Source: Candidatus Mycolicibacterium alkanivorans (GTDB lineage Bacteria; Actinomycetota; Actinomycetes; Mycobacteriales; Mycobacteriaceae). Taken from it: a DNA stretch of 64,000 bases. Location: positions 2,542,001 through 2,606,000 of the forward strand of contig NZ_JAIVFL010000001.1 of NCBI RefSeq assembly GCF_022760805.1, read 5' to 3'. The position numbers were made by a program, and so were the translations under genes. Below, in pieces: positions 56,289-63,458 of the stretch. Under the pieces are notes generated by a model. The model worked only from the letters and a program-made list of their open reading frames with translations. It had not been told where the DNA came from and ran no database searches. Every line of letters starts with the position of its first letter. The stretch's first letter is position 1.

Positions 56289-57356
56289 TCAGCCGACGGG
56301 GCCGCGGTCCAGGACGATCGTTGCGCTGCGCGGGTCGCCCGCGCGGTCGAGCCAGCTCAGCGTGACGGTGTCACCGGGGTGGCGTGCATCCATGACGTCG
56401 GACAGGTTCGACGCGGAATTGATCGGGGTGCCGTCGACCGCGGTGATCATGTCGCCGGCGACCAGGCCGGCCCGACGAGCGGGGGTGTCGGGCAGCACCT
56501 GGCGAACCGCCGCGCCCGCCCCGTTGCCGTCGGCGATGCCGACGCCGATGAAGGCGGTGTCGCCGATGTGGACGCCCGGTCCGGCGCCGGCCCGGATCTG
56601 GTTGGCGACGGCCAGAGCCCGGTCGATGGGGATCGCGAATCCCTCGCCCCCGCGCGCGTCGCCCATCCGGTAGGTCAGCGTCGCCGCGACGGTGACGCCG
56701 ACCACCTGACCGGCGCTGTTGACCAGCGGGCCGCCCGAGTCGCCGGGGCGTATGTCGGCCGCCACCTGGATGAGGTCGTTGAGTTCGCGTGAGCCGCCGC
56801 CTGATTCGTCGGACGCGCGCACCGACGCCCCGAGGTGGGTGACGGTGCCGCCGGCGAAGCTCGGCGCCCCGCCGGCGCCGCCGGCGTTCCCGATCGCCGC
56901 GATCGCGTCCCCCACGGCCAGCGACGACGACGTTCCCAACGAGGCCACCGGCAGGTCGCTGGCACCTCGAAGCCGCACCAGCGCGATGTCATCGGTGCGG
57001 TTGTACCCGATGACGTCGACCGGATAGGTTCGCCCGTTGGCCAGGCTGATGGCCGAGATCTCGGTGGCGCCCTCGATGACGTGGTTGTTGGTCAGCACCT
57101 CCCCGGTGGGGTTGAGCACGATGCCCGTGCCCGCCCCCACCGCACCCTGGTAGTCCAGCGTGGTGTTGATGTCGACCAGGCCCGGACTGACCTGCCCCAT
57201 GACCGCGGACTGGTCCAGCGGAGCCTGGGGGGCCACCGGCAGCGGCGGTGCCGGGCTGGCGTGGGCGGGCGCGGCGAGGAAGGCCGGCACCAGGAAAACG
57301 GCGGCCAGAAGTGCCGCCAGGCGGCGACCGCGACGAGGTGGAAGCTGTGCGTCCAT
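56289..57356 (-). CDS. pepA: Secreted trypsin-like serine protease with PDZ domain (PepA type)
   Basis: The 355-residue protein has the same length as M. tuberculosis PepA (Rv0125, Mtb32A). A signal peptide (RRLAALLAAVFLVPAFLAAPAHA) precedes a chymotrypsin-fold domain with the catalytic His in EVLTNNHVIEG, Asp in NRTDDIALVRL and Ser in DIRPGDSGGPLVN. A C-terminal PDZ domain contains PARRAGLVAGDMITAVDGTPI. It acts outside the membrane on unknown protein substrates. It is divergent from fdxA. In the same frame after its TGA the sequence stays open for 37 more codons to 56175. Confidence 0.93.
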   Translation of the reverse strand: MDAQLPPRRGRRLAALLAAVFLVPAFLAAPAHASPAPPLPVAPQAPLDQSAVMGQVSPGLVDINTTLDYQGAVGAGTGIVLNPTGEVLTNNHVIEGATEISAISLANGRTYPVDVIGYNRTDDIALVRLRGASDLPVASLGTSSSLAVGDAIAAIGNAGGAGGAPSFAGGTVTHLGASVRASDESGGGSRELNDLIQVAADIRPGDSGGPLVNSAGQVVGVTVAATLTYRMGDARGGEGFAIPIDRALAVANQIRAGAGPGVHIGDTAFIGVGIADGNGAGAAVRQVLPDTPARRAGLVAGDMITAVDGTPINSASNLSDVMDARHPGDTVTLSWLDRAGDPRSATIVLDRGPVG

Positions 57357-57509
57357 ACGTCAACTGTGCCTGAAAAGCGACCGGCATGGCATCACGCCAC
57401 CCGGGACGCTGCTAGCCGGACGTCATCGTTTTGTCGGTCACGCAGTCGGGAAGCCCGCACTTCGGCTTCGACCGCTACAACGCCTTCTTCGCCATCGGTC
57501 CGGGTAATT

Positions 57510-57576
57510 GGGGACTTAAGTCCCCGGCGCGTCGGGCCTTCTACCCGTGTCTGGTACGGCCAGTTACAGATATGCT
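57510..57576 (+). promoter_or_regulatory. Perfect DosR box and -10 element upstream of fdxA
   Basis: GGGGACTTAAGTCCCC at 57510-57525 is a perfect 16-bp palindrome and a full match to the DosR (DevR) consensus GGGACTTNNGNCCCT core. A -10-like TATGCT (57571-57576) ends 7 bases before the fdxA ATG, so the message is probably leaderless with the box centred near -66. fdxA is a DosR-regulon gene in M. tuberculosis. Confidence 0.88.
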
Positions 57577-57583
57577 TCCGGTC

Positions 57584-57943
57584 ATGACCTACGTGATCAC
57601 CAGTGCGTGCGTTGACGTCAAGCACAAGGCATGCATGAAGGAGTGCCCGGTCGACTGCATCTATGAGGGCGACCGGACCGTGTACATCAACCCCGAGGAG
57701 TGCGTGGAGTGCGGCGCGTGCCGTCTCCTGTGCGAGGTCGACGCGATCTACTTCGAGTCCGACCTGCCGGAGGAGGAGAAGAAGTTCCTCGCCGACAACG
57801 CGGCGTTCTTCAACGAGATCCTGCCCGGCCGCGATGCTCCGCTCGGAAACCCCGGCAGCTCAAGCGAACTGGGACCCGTCGGAGTGGACACGCCGATGGT
57901 CGCCGCGCTGCCGCAGAACCAGGCGGCGCCCGCGCACGCCTGA
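57584..57943 (+). CDS. fdxA: Seven-iron-type ferredoxin FdxA
   Basis: The 119-residue ferredoxin has the cluster ligands in CVDVKHKACMKECPVDCIYEG and CVECGACRLLCEVDAIYFE, a 3Fe-4S/4Fe-4S arrangement. A C-terminal extension (EEEKKFLADNAAFFNEIL, then a Pro/Ala tail) follows, as in mycobacterial FdxA (Rv2007c, 114 residues). It carries electrons during hypoxic or nitrosative adaptation. The ATG 57584 is chosen by homology and by its position just after the -10 element; the longer open frame to 57431 is not used. A strong hairpin follows the gene. Confidence 0.95.
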   Translation: MTYVITSACVDVKHKACMKECPVDCIYEGDRTVYINPEECVECGACRLLCEVDAIYFESDLPEEEKKFLADNAAFFNEILPGRDAPLGNPGSSSELGPVGVDTPMVAALPQNQAAPAHA

Positions 57944-57967
57944 TCGGACATCACCAGACCGACACGA

Positions 57968-57993
57968 GCCCGGGCGGCGCCAGCCGCCCGGGC
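57968..57993. terminator. Bidirectional hairpin terminator between fdxA and the AhpD-like gene
   Basis: GCCCGGGCGGC (57968-57978) and GCCGCCCGGGC (57983-57993) form a perfect 11-bp, all-GC stem with a 4-base loop, followed by CCTTTC. It lies between the two convergent genes and can serve both. Confidence 0.85.
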
Positions 57994-58011
57994 CCTTTCA
58001 TGCCCGGCGCC

Positions 58012-58380
58012 CTAGGTGGCCTTGGGTTCAGTCGCATCGGCGAATTCGCTGATCGCCTCGAAGGCGCGCGCGCCGTAGACCGTGGCCGGACCGCCATGCA
58101 TCATGATCGCCACCCCGATGGCCTCGGCGGCCTCTTCCCTGGTGGCTCCGGCGCGGACGGCGGCGTGAGCGTGCGAGGCGATGCACCCGTCGCAGCCGTT
58201 GACGATCCCGACGACCACCGCCATCAGCTCTTTGACCTTGGGTTCCAGCGCGCCGGCACCCATGGCGGCGCCGCTCATGTCGTTGAACGCGCGGTAGACG
58301 TCGGGGATGAGCTGCCTCAGCGCACGGTGCTGGGGACGCAGATCGTCGAGGACTTGGTGGTAGTGGCCATGTTCGGGCAT
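58012..58380 (-). CDS. AhpD-like/carboxymuconolactone decarboxylase family protein
   Basis: The 122-residue all-helical protein carries the CxxC-type redox motif in VNGCDGCIASHAHAAVRAGAT, with the His two residues after the second Cys region, and the following EEAAEAIGVAIMMHGGPA. The pattern is of peroxidase-related CMD-domain proteins that act as thiol redox partners or hydroperoxide reductases. The ATG is directly preceded on the minus strand by TACAGT and six bases, so the transcript looks leaderless. Three copies of a short direct repeat lie just upstream. Confidence 0.9.
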   Translation of the reverse strand: MPEHGHYHQVLDDLRPQHRALRQLIPDVYRAFNDMSGAAMGAGALEPKVKELMAVVVGIVNGCDGCIASHAHAAVRAGATREEAAEAIGVAIMMHGGPATVYGARAFEAISEFADATEPKAT

Positions 58381-58390
58381 GACGCCACTG

Positions 58391-58428
58391 TATGCCTCAC
58401 GATGTATGCCTCACGATGCCTCACGATG
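58391..58428. repeat. 14-bp tandem repeat in the AhpD-like gene promoter
   Basis: TATGCCTCACGATG occurs at 58391-58404 and 58405-58418, followed by a 10-base partial copy CCTCACGATG at 58419-58428. The array starts 10 bases upstream of the AhpD-like ATG and overlaps its predicted -10 and -35 region, so it could be a set of operator sites. The remaining 220 bp to the next gene show no ORF. Confidence 0.7.
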
Positions 58429-58648
58429 TATTCCAACTGCAGCTTTTCGTTACAGCATCGCGGCCGGGGCGTCGCCCGACCGCAGCCATTCGCTGGTATA
58501 CGCCGGTGCGGGTAGGCTCCACGGAGGTCGACGAAGGCCGCGCTGTCCCGGCTCGCTTCCGGCGCTGGCAGCGAAGTACCGCCGCCCAGGCACCACAGCC
58601 TAGTCGCGTGCGCGGTGACGGCGGACAGGGCAGGAGAGGAGTGCTTCT

Positions 58649-59863
58649 TTGGACACCGTCCTGGGGCTGTCGATGACGCCGACCACCGTCGGACTCGTGC
58701 TCGTCGAGGGTGACGGAGCAGACGGCGCGACCAAGCACCACGACGTGTTCGAGGTGCGCCGCGGCGGCTTCAGCCCGGTCACCACCTCGGAGTTCGTCGC
58801 CGAAGCACTCTCGCGCACCCAGGCCATCGCGGGCGGCCAGCGGTTGCAGTCGATCGGGGTGACCTGGAGCGACGACGCCGCCGTCGAGGCCTCCCTGCTG
58901 CTGGACTCGCTGGCCGACTCCGGTTTCGACAACATCGTCCCGATCCGGCTTCCGGAGGCCACCGAGGCGTTCGCCCGCGCCATCGGCCAGGTGATCGGCT
59001 CCGAGGTGAGCACGGTGTGCGTCGTCGAACCCGACGCCGTCGTCGCGCTCGCGGTGGACTCCAACCAGAACTCGGTGCAGACCGCCGTCAGCTACCAGCT
59101 GGAGACCGACCAGGACCTGATCGGCTGGCTGGCCGACGTCCTGAGCCGCGACGGCTGGCGCGCCGACGGCCTGGTTCTGCTGGGCTCGGGAGACGAACTC
59201 GACATCATCGCCCGCCGGCTCGAGCAGGTGCTCGGAATGCCGGTGTTCGCGCCCGCCGAGGCGGAACTGGCGCTGGCCCGCGGTGCGGCGCTGGCGTCGG
59301 TCAACAGCTTCGGCCTGTTCGATGATCCGCTGTTCATCGCCCCCGAATCGGCCCGCGACGGGCACCGGTCGCTTGTCCGCAGCGGCCCGGTGGCGATGCT
59401 CGTCGGCGGCGTCCTGACATTCGTGGTGTCCGCCTCGGCGGCCGCCGGGATCGCGCTGCTTCCCGACCGCGGCGGATCCCATGCCGAACAGCGTCCGGTG
59501 GTCAATACCGCCGAGACGGCCTCCCCGCGGCCGGTGAGCGTTCCACTGGCGCCCCCGCCTCCGCAGGTGCTGGCGCCGCCGCCGCAGGAGCCGCCGCTGC
59601 CCGCGCCGCCACTGGAAGCGGTGTCCGAGCCGGTCGCGCAGGCTCCCGTCGCCGAGGAACCCGCCGCTCAGCTTCCCGCCGACGTCCCCGCCGACGTCCC
59701 CACGGACGTCCCCGCCCCGGCCCCCGATGCGCCGCCGGCCGACGCCCTCGCGCCGCCGCCGCCGGTGGTCCAGCCCAGCGTTCCGCCGGTGACCACCTCC
59801 AAGCCTTCGCTGCGGACCCGGATCCTGGAGCGCCTGGCCGATCTGCGCGCCGGTAACGGCTGA
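58649..59863 (+). CDS. Membrane protein with actin-like N-terminal domain and Pro-rich tail (Rv0312-like)
   Basis: The 404-residue protein starts (TTG) LDTVLGLSMTPTTVGLVLVE, resembling the start of an ASKHA/FtsA-type nucleotide-binding fold. It continues LLGSGDELDIIARRLEQVLGMPVF and ELALARGAALASVN. One transmembrane helix is at about residues 248-270 (GPVAMLVGGVLTFVVSASAAAGIAL), then a Pro/Ala-rich external tail with repeats such as PADVPADVPTDVPAP. Mycobacteria have several such proteins (for example Rv0312) of unknown function. GGAGAGGAG seven bases upstream supports the TTG start. Confidence 0.8.
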   Translation: MDTVLGLSMTPTTVGLVLVEGDGADGATKHHDVFEVRRGGFSPVTTSEFVAEALSRTQAIAGGQRLQSIGVTWSDDAAVEASLLLDSLADSGFDNIVPIRLPEATEAFARAIGQVIGSEVSTVCVVEPDAVVALAVDSNQNSVQTAVSYQLETDQDLIGWLADVLSRDGWRADGLVLLGSGDELDIIARRLEQVLGMPVFAPAEAELALARGAALASVNSFGLFDDPLFIAPESARDGHRSLVRSGPVAMLVGGVLTFVVSASAAAGIALLPDRGGSHAEQRPVVNTAETASPRPVSVPLAPPPPQVLAPPPQEPPLPAPPLEAVSEPVAQAPVAEEPAAQLPADVPADVPTDVPAPAPDAPPADALAPPPPVVQPSVPPVTTSKPSLRTRILERLADLRAGNG

Positions 59864-60003
59864 CGAAGTTTCGCTGATATCCCGAAGTGGTACGCCTTCA
59901 CTGGCACCGCACCACGGTTCTGGCACGTACTTCGCGTGTTCCTGGGCGGAGCCGCGACCGGCAACTAGACTGATTATTTGCTGATCACAGAGGACGGGAG
60001 TCA

Positions 60004-60759
60004 ATGGCCCGAGCAGTTCGACGAGCACTTGCCGCCGCGAGTATCGCGGCCCTGGCGCTGATGGCTTCGGTTCCCTCCAGTTCGGCCTCCGTTGCGCCGT
60101 CGTTCGGCGGGGCCACGGTGGCCTCGGTTCAGCCAACGAACGGCCAAGTGGTCGGCGTGGCCCACCCCATCATTGTGACGTTCACCCAGCCGGTGGCGGA
60201 CCGCTCGGCGGCCGAACGCTCGATCAGCGTCACCTCGCCGGCCGACGTGACGGGCCGGTTCGAGTGGCTCGACGACACCGTGGTCCAGTTCGTCCCGGAC
60301 CACTACTGGCCGGGGCACTCGGAGATCACGATGATGGCCGGCGGCGTTCCGCGGACCTTCGGCACCGGCGCCACGGTCCTGGGGGTGGCGAGCATCTCCG
60401 CGCACACGTTCACCGTCAGCATCGACGGGCAGGTGGTCCGCCAGATGCCGGCCTCGATGGGCAAGTCCAGGCATCCGACGCCCGTCGGGTCCTTCACCGT
60501 CCTGGAGAAGCAGTCCTCGGTGGTGATGGATTCCCGCACCATCGGCATCCCACTTAGTGATCCGGAGGGCTACAAGCTGACCGTCGCCGACGCCGTCCGC
60601 ATCACCTGGGGTGGGGTGTACGTGCACTCGGCACCGTGGTCGGTCGGGTCGCAAGGCTACGCCAACGTCAGCCATGGCTGCATCAACCTCAGCCCGGACA
60701 ACGCGTCCTGGTATTTCAACCAGGTCAACATCGGCGACCCGGTCGTCGTCAGCGCCTAG
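60004..60759 (+). CDS. L,D-transpeptidase (LdtA/LdtMt1 type)
   Basis: The 251-residue protein has the same length as LdtMt1 (Rv0116c). After a signal sequence (RALAAASIAALALMASVPSSSA) there is an Ig-like domain (VQPTNGQVVGVAHPIIVTFTQPV). The YkuD catalytic domain carries the His/Ser/Gly/Cys signature: HSAPWSVGSQGY, then NVSHGCINLSPDNASWYF with the active cysteine. It forms 3-3 crosslinks in peptidoglycan from tetrapeptide donors and is a target of carbapenems. The ATG at 60004 has AGGACGGGAG about 6-12 bases upstream. Confidence 0.95.
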   Translation: MARAVRRALAAASIAALALMASVPSSSASVAPSFGGATVASVQPTNGQVVGVAHPIIVTFTQPVADRSAAERSISVTSPADVTGRFEWLDDTVVQFVPDHYWPGHSEITMMAGGVPRTFGTGATVLGVASISAHTFTVSIDGQVVRQMPASMGKSRHPTPVGSFTVLEKQSSVVMDSRTIGIPLSDPEGYKLTVADAVRITWGGVYVHSAPWSVGSQGYANVSHGCINLSPDNASWYFNQVNIGDPVVVSA

Positions 60760-60787
60760 CCGCGGACCGCGGGGCTTTCCAGCGCGC

Positions 60788-61333
60788 CTACTTGGGGTGG
60801 CGCGCGATGAACTTGACCATCACCTCGTCGGCCACCTTCATGGTGCCCATCAGCAGCGAATACGGCTTGACGCCGAACTCGGTCTGCGCCACGGGCACCT
60901 CGGCCGTCATCACCCAGGTCCCGCCGTGGTCGTCCACCTCGAGGTCGACGGACTGCGGCCGCGACTTGCCGTGGATCTCGACGGTTCCGGTGAGCCGGTA
61001 GCCGGTGTCGGTCTTGGCGATGTCGTCGGCGGAGAACCGGATCTGCGGGTACTTCTTGACGTCCATCGCGTTGAGCGCGTTCGAGCGGACCACCACCTTC
61101 TCCGGCCCGGACAGCGGCGTCACACCGCCCTCACCCTTGAGCACCTGCAGCGAGTCCACGTCCACCACCAGCTCGGCCGCGATCGGCTTGCTGCCGCGCC
61201 ACGTCACGTCGGCCCGCCAGGAGGCCATCGCGATGGTCAGGCGGTGGCCCATCTTCGCCGCCGGGCCGCCGACCCCGGTGAGCACTTGCAGCTCACCGTC
61301 GGCAGCGGTCAGTGTCCAGGTGGAATCCGTCAC
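60788..61333 (-). CDS. YceI family lipid-binding-fold protein
   Basis: The 181-residue protein runs from a GTG at 61333 (VTDSTWTLTAADGELQVLTG). It has the YceI lipocalin-like beta-barrel pattern, including KMGHRLTIAMASWRADVTW, KKYPQIRFSADDIAKTDTGY, LTGTVEIHGKSRPQSVDLEV and the final VKPYSLLMGTMKVADEVMVKF. YceI proteins bind isoprenoid-type lipids. No signal peptide is seen, so it may be cytoplasmic. Longer in-frame starts lack a ribosome-binding site. It is convergent with the L,D-transpeptidase; CCGCGGACCGCGG (60761-60773) between them may be a weak hairpin. Confidence 0.88.
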   Translation of the reverse strand: MTDSTWTLTAADGELQVLTGVGGPAAKMGHRLTIAMASWRADVTWRGSKPIAAELVVDVDSLQVLKGEGGVTPLSGPEKVVVRSNALNAMDVKKYPQIRFSADDIAKTDTGYRLTGTVEIHGKSRPQSVDLEVDDHGGTWVMTAEVPVAQTEFGVKPYSLLMGTMKVADEVMVKFIARHPK

Positions 61334-61467
61334 GTCCCGACTGTATCGCCTTGGGCGACACTGGACTTGCTCGCACCCGATGGCGTTCTCCGGCAGGCTT
61401 TCCCGCGGGTCCACTCGAGTAAGCGCTGGATGGCGACCCGGGCCAGCGGTGCGCCGGGGCGAGTCGC

Positions 61468-62127
61468 TCAGCCGCCGGACTTCGACGTCGTCGGCGTCAC
61501 CGACGTGGTCACGGTGACGGTCGTGGTGCTCACCGTCGTCGTCGCGCTACCCGAGGTGGTCGCGGTCGTGGTGGCGGCCGAGGATGTGCTCGAGCCAGAG
61601 AATCCGGGCTGCTCGAACTCGATCCACGAATCGCGGTAGATAACGTTGTCGCCTTCGGACACCAGGAACAACTTGGGCGAGATCGAGTACGTGACACCGT
61701 CGTTACCGGCGGTGACGGTGCCGTCGGAGCCGCGAGTGGCGGACAGCTTCAGCGACGCGTTGTCGCTGAGTCGCACACCGCGGTACTGGAGGTCGCCGCT
61801 GGGATCGACGCAGATGGCTACCAGGGATCGCTGGGTGCGGCCGTAGGCCGCCACAATCTGGCTGTCGTCGCAGCGCGCTTTCGTGTCGAGGTACCCCTTG
61901 CTGTCGGCCTTGTACGACGACGAGGCGGCGCTCGAGGTCGCCGTGGTCATGGTCGTTGTGCTCGGGGCTGCCTGGGCCACCGGCAGGCTGTCCGCCGAGC
62001 CCGAATTCACTGTCACCCCCACGACCATGCTCACCGCGGCGAGGACGGCGCCGGCTGCCAGCGGTGCCAGCAGCCGGGAGCGCTGCGAGGTGCCCGGATT
62101 CGGGTCAAGCGGGTGGTCAACGGACAT
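61468..62127 (-). CDS. Membrane-anchored extracytoplasmic protein with Ser/Thr-rich tail, unknown function
   Basis: The 219-residue protein has a short cytoplasmic start, one hydrophobic segment (LLAPLAAGAVLAAVSMVVGVTV) and a Thr/Ser linker. A folded domain of about 100 residues contains two cysteines (TKARCDDSQIVAAYG; SLVAICVDPSGDLQYRG). A tail of about 45 residues is almost all Thr, Ser and Val. The tail is a likely O-mannosylation region. GGAGGG precedes the ATG at 62127 by five bases. I do not recognise the domain. Confidence 0.78.
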   Translation of the reverse strand: MSVDHPLDPNPGTSQRSRLLAPLAAGAVLAAVSMVVGVTVNSGSADSLPVAQAAPSTTTMTTATSSAASSSYKADSKGYLDTKARCDDSQIVAAYGRTQRSLVAICVDPSGDLQYRGVRLSDNASLKLSATRGSDGTVTAGNDGVTYSISPKLFLVSEGDNVIYRDSWIEFEQPGFSGSSTSSAATTTATTSGSATTTVSTTTVTVTTSVTPTTSKSGG

Positions 62128-62340
62128 GGGATCCCTCCGACTCGGATGTTGGTCTAAGCGAACCACCTCGCGGGGTGTTTTCCGCGCTGGCGAGGCGGCG
62201 TTTCGCCGGGCAATCGGGTGCGCCGCCGCACACCCACGCCTTTGCGGTTTCTCCCGAACCGGCGGAGGCAATGCCGTTAGGCTCAGCGCAAGGCCGGCGG
62301 GGGCATAGGGCCCGAACGCACACGACCTAGAGGTTGGAAC

Positions 62341-62784
62341 ATGTTCCGCGAACTCGTCGTCACAGCAGCCGTCGCGGTGAGCGCGCTGTGTGCCGCACCG
62401 TGCGCCTCGGCCGATGAGCCCCACGGCCCGTTCGCGGGCGATCCGCCTGGCACCAACTATCAGGCCTATCTGCATGCCCCCTGCTACAACTTCGACCGCT
62501 TCATCTACGGTCGCGGGCCCGGCGGAGAGCCGTTGGCGTGTCATTGGATTCCCAACCAGTCGCCCTTCGGCATGGATCGCTCGCCGGCCGACGCCGGTGC
62601 GTGGGTGGCCTCCTACAAGCTCTACGGCGAGCAGGCAGTCGGCTCGCCGTGCCCCGGCCCGCAGTCGGCGGCCCAGTCTCCGGACGGCCTGCCCATGCTG
62701 TGTCTCGGCGCGCAGGGCTGGCAGCCCGGCTACCTGACGTCGGGCGAGTGGGGCAACGGAAGCTCGTTCAACCCGGCGGGCTAA
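62341..62784 (+). CDS. Small secreted cysteine-containing protein, unknown function
   Basis: The 147-residue product has a signal peptide (MFRELVVTAAVAVSALCAAP to about CASADEP). The mature part has four cysteines (APCYNFDRF, LACHWIPNQ, GSPCPGPQS, PMLCLGAQGW) and many Trp, Pro and Gly residues, consistent with two disulfides. No catalytic motif is seen. Homologues appear limited to mycobacteria as far as I know. The stop overlaps the end of a nitronate monooxygenase relic on the other strand. Confidence 0.8.
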   Translation: MFRELVVTAAVAVSALCAAPCASADEPHGPFAGDPPGTNYQAYLHAPCYNFDRFIYGRGPGGEPLACHWIPNQSPFGMDRSPADAGAWVASYKLYGEQAVGSPCPGPQSAAQSPDGLPMLCLGAQGWQPGYLTSGEWGNGSSFNPAG

Positions 62785-62940
62785 CTGCCGGTCGCTTGCG
62801 CGGGAGAGCCGCCCAACGCGGCCACCTTGCGGCCACCTTGCGGCCGGATTCGCGGATGTGCTTGATCATGTCGGCTGGCGGAGCGCCCAGCGCGTTGGCG
62901 ATCAGTGTCACCTTGGGATGCTGGGGCGCCACCTCCGCCT
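62781..62940 (-). pseudogene. Relic: nitronate monooxygenase fragment disrupted by an 11-bp tandem duplication
   Basis: The minus strand reads HPKVTLIANALGAPPADMIK and HIRESGRKVAA, the barrel segment preceding the flavin-phosphate loop of nitronate monooxygenases. GGCCACCTTGC is duplicated at 62820-62830 and 62831-62841. Removing one copy restores the frame GRKVAALGGSPAQA, which fits the family. The N-terminal and C-terminal parts are absent. Confidence 0.6.
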
Positions 62941-63085
62941 GCGGGGTGGCGGTGGCGTCGGCACGGCGCCCTCCACCGGAACCCGCTCGCGGCGTCATCG
63001 CAGCATCCCTTAACTGCGATGCGAACACGAGTACCCTTGATTGTGTGCTCGAAGGGGAGCACTTCTCAACGAATTGAGGCTCGCC

Positions 63086-63418
63086 ATGATCGCCTCACGG
63101 CACAGAACCCGACGAATCCTGATGGCCGGGCTCGCCGCCACCACGCTCGCCGCCGCGCTGGCTCCCGCGGTCGCCGAAACGTTCTCCCCGCCGCCGCCGT
63201 CGGCCAGCGCCGGACCGCCCGACTGCGTCAACGGCATCATCCCGCTCAACCCGTACGTCGTGAACTGCAACCTGCCGCCGCGCGGCAAGCAGATCATCGG
63301 CGCCGCTCCGGACGCCGGCGCGATCATCGCCTGTCGGCACGTCCCGATGTGCATCTCGTACTACGTGAACTATCCGGGCGCCCTGCTGGTCCCCGGGTAC
63401 CCGAGTTACGGGCCCTGA
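63086..63418 (+). CDS. Small secreted protein, unknown function
   Basis: The 110-residue product starts MIASRHRTRRILMAGLAATT with an arginine-rich n-region and a signal peptide ending near AVAETF. A Pro/Ser linker follows, then a small domain with four cysteines (PPDCVNGIIPL, VVNCNLPPRGK, IIACRHVPMCISYYVNY). GAGG lies six bases before the ATG. No known domain is recognised. Confidence 0.75.
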   Translation: MIASRHRTRRILMAGLAATTLAAALAPAVAETFSPPPPSASAGPPDCVNGIIPLNPYVVNCNLPPRGKQIIGAAPDAGAIIACRHVPMCISYYVNYPGALLVPGYPSYGP

Positions 63419-63458
63419 GATCACCGACGTCCCGCACCGCACCATGTGATCGGCGCGG

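Noticed and set aside
57431..57583. N-terminal extension of fdxA to an upstream start
   Set aside because: It would place the DosR box and -10 element inside the coding region; the family starts at MTYVITSACVDVKHKAC.
58421..60136. 571-codon frame antisense to the actin-like/Pro-rich protein gene
   Set aside because: Arg/Gly-rich shadow; the plus strand has a good ribosome-binding site and a recognisable mycobacterial family.
60760..60787. CCGCGG-A-CCGCGG between the L,D-transpeptidase and YceI genes as a separate terminator feature
   Set aside because: The 6-bp arms are self-complementary and separated by only one base, so the hairpin is doubtful; mentioned only within the YceI entry.
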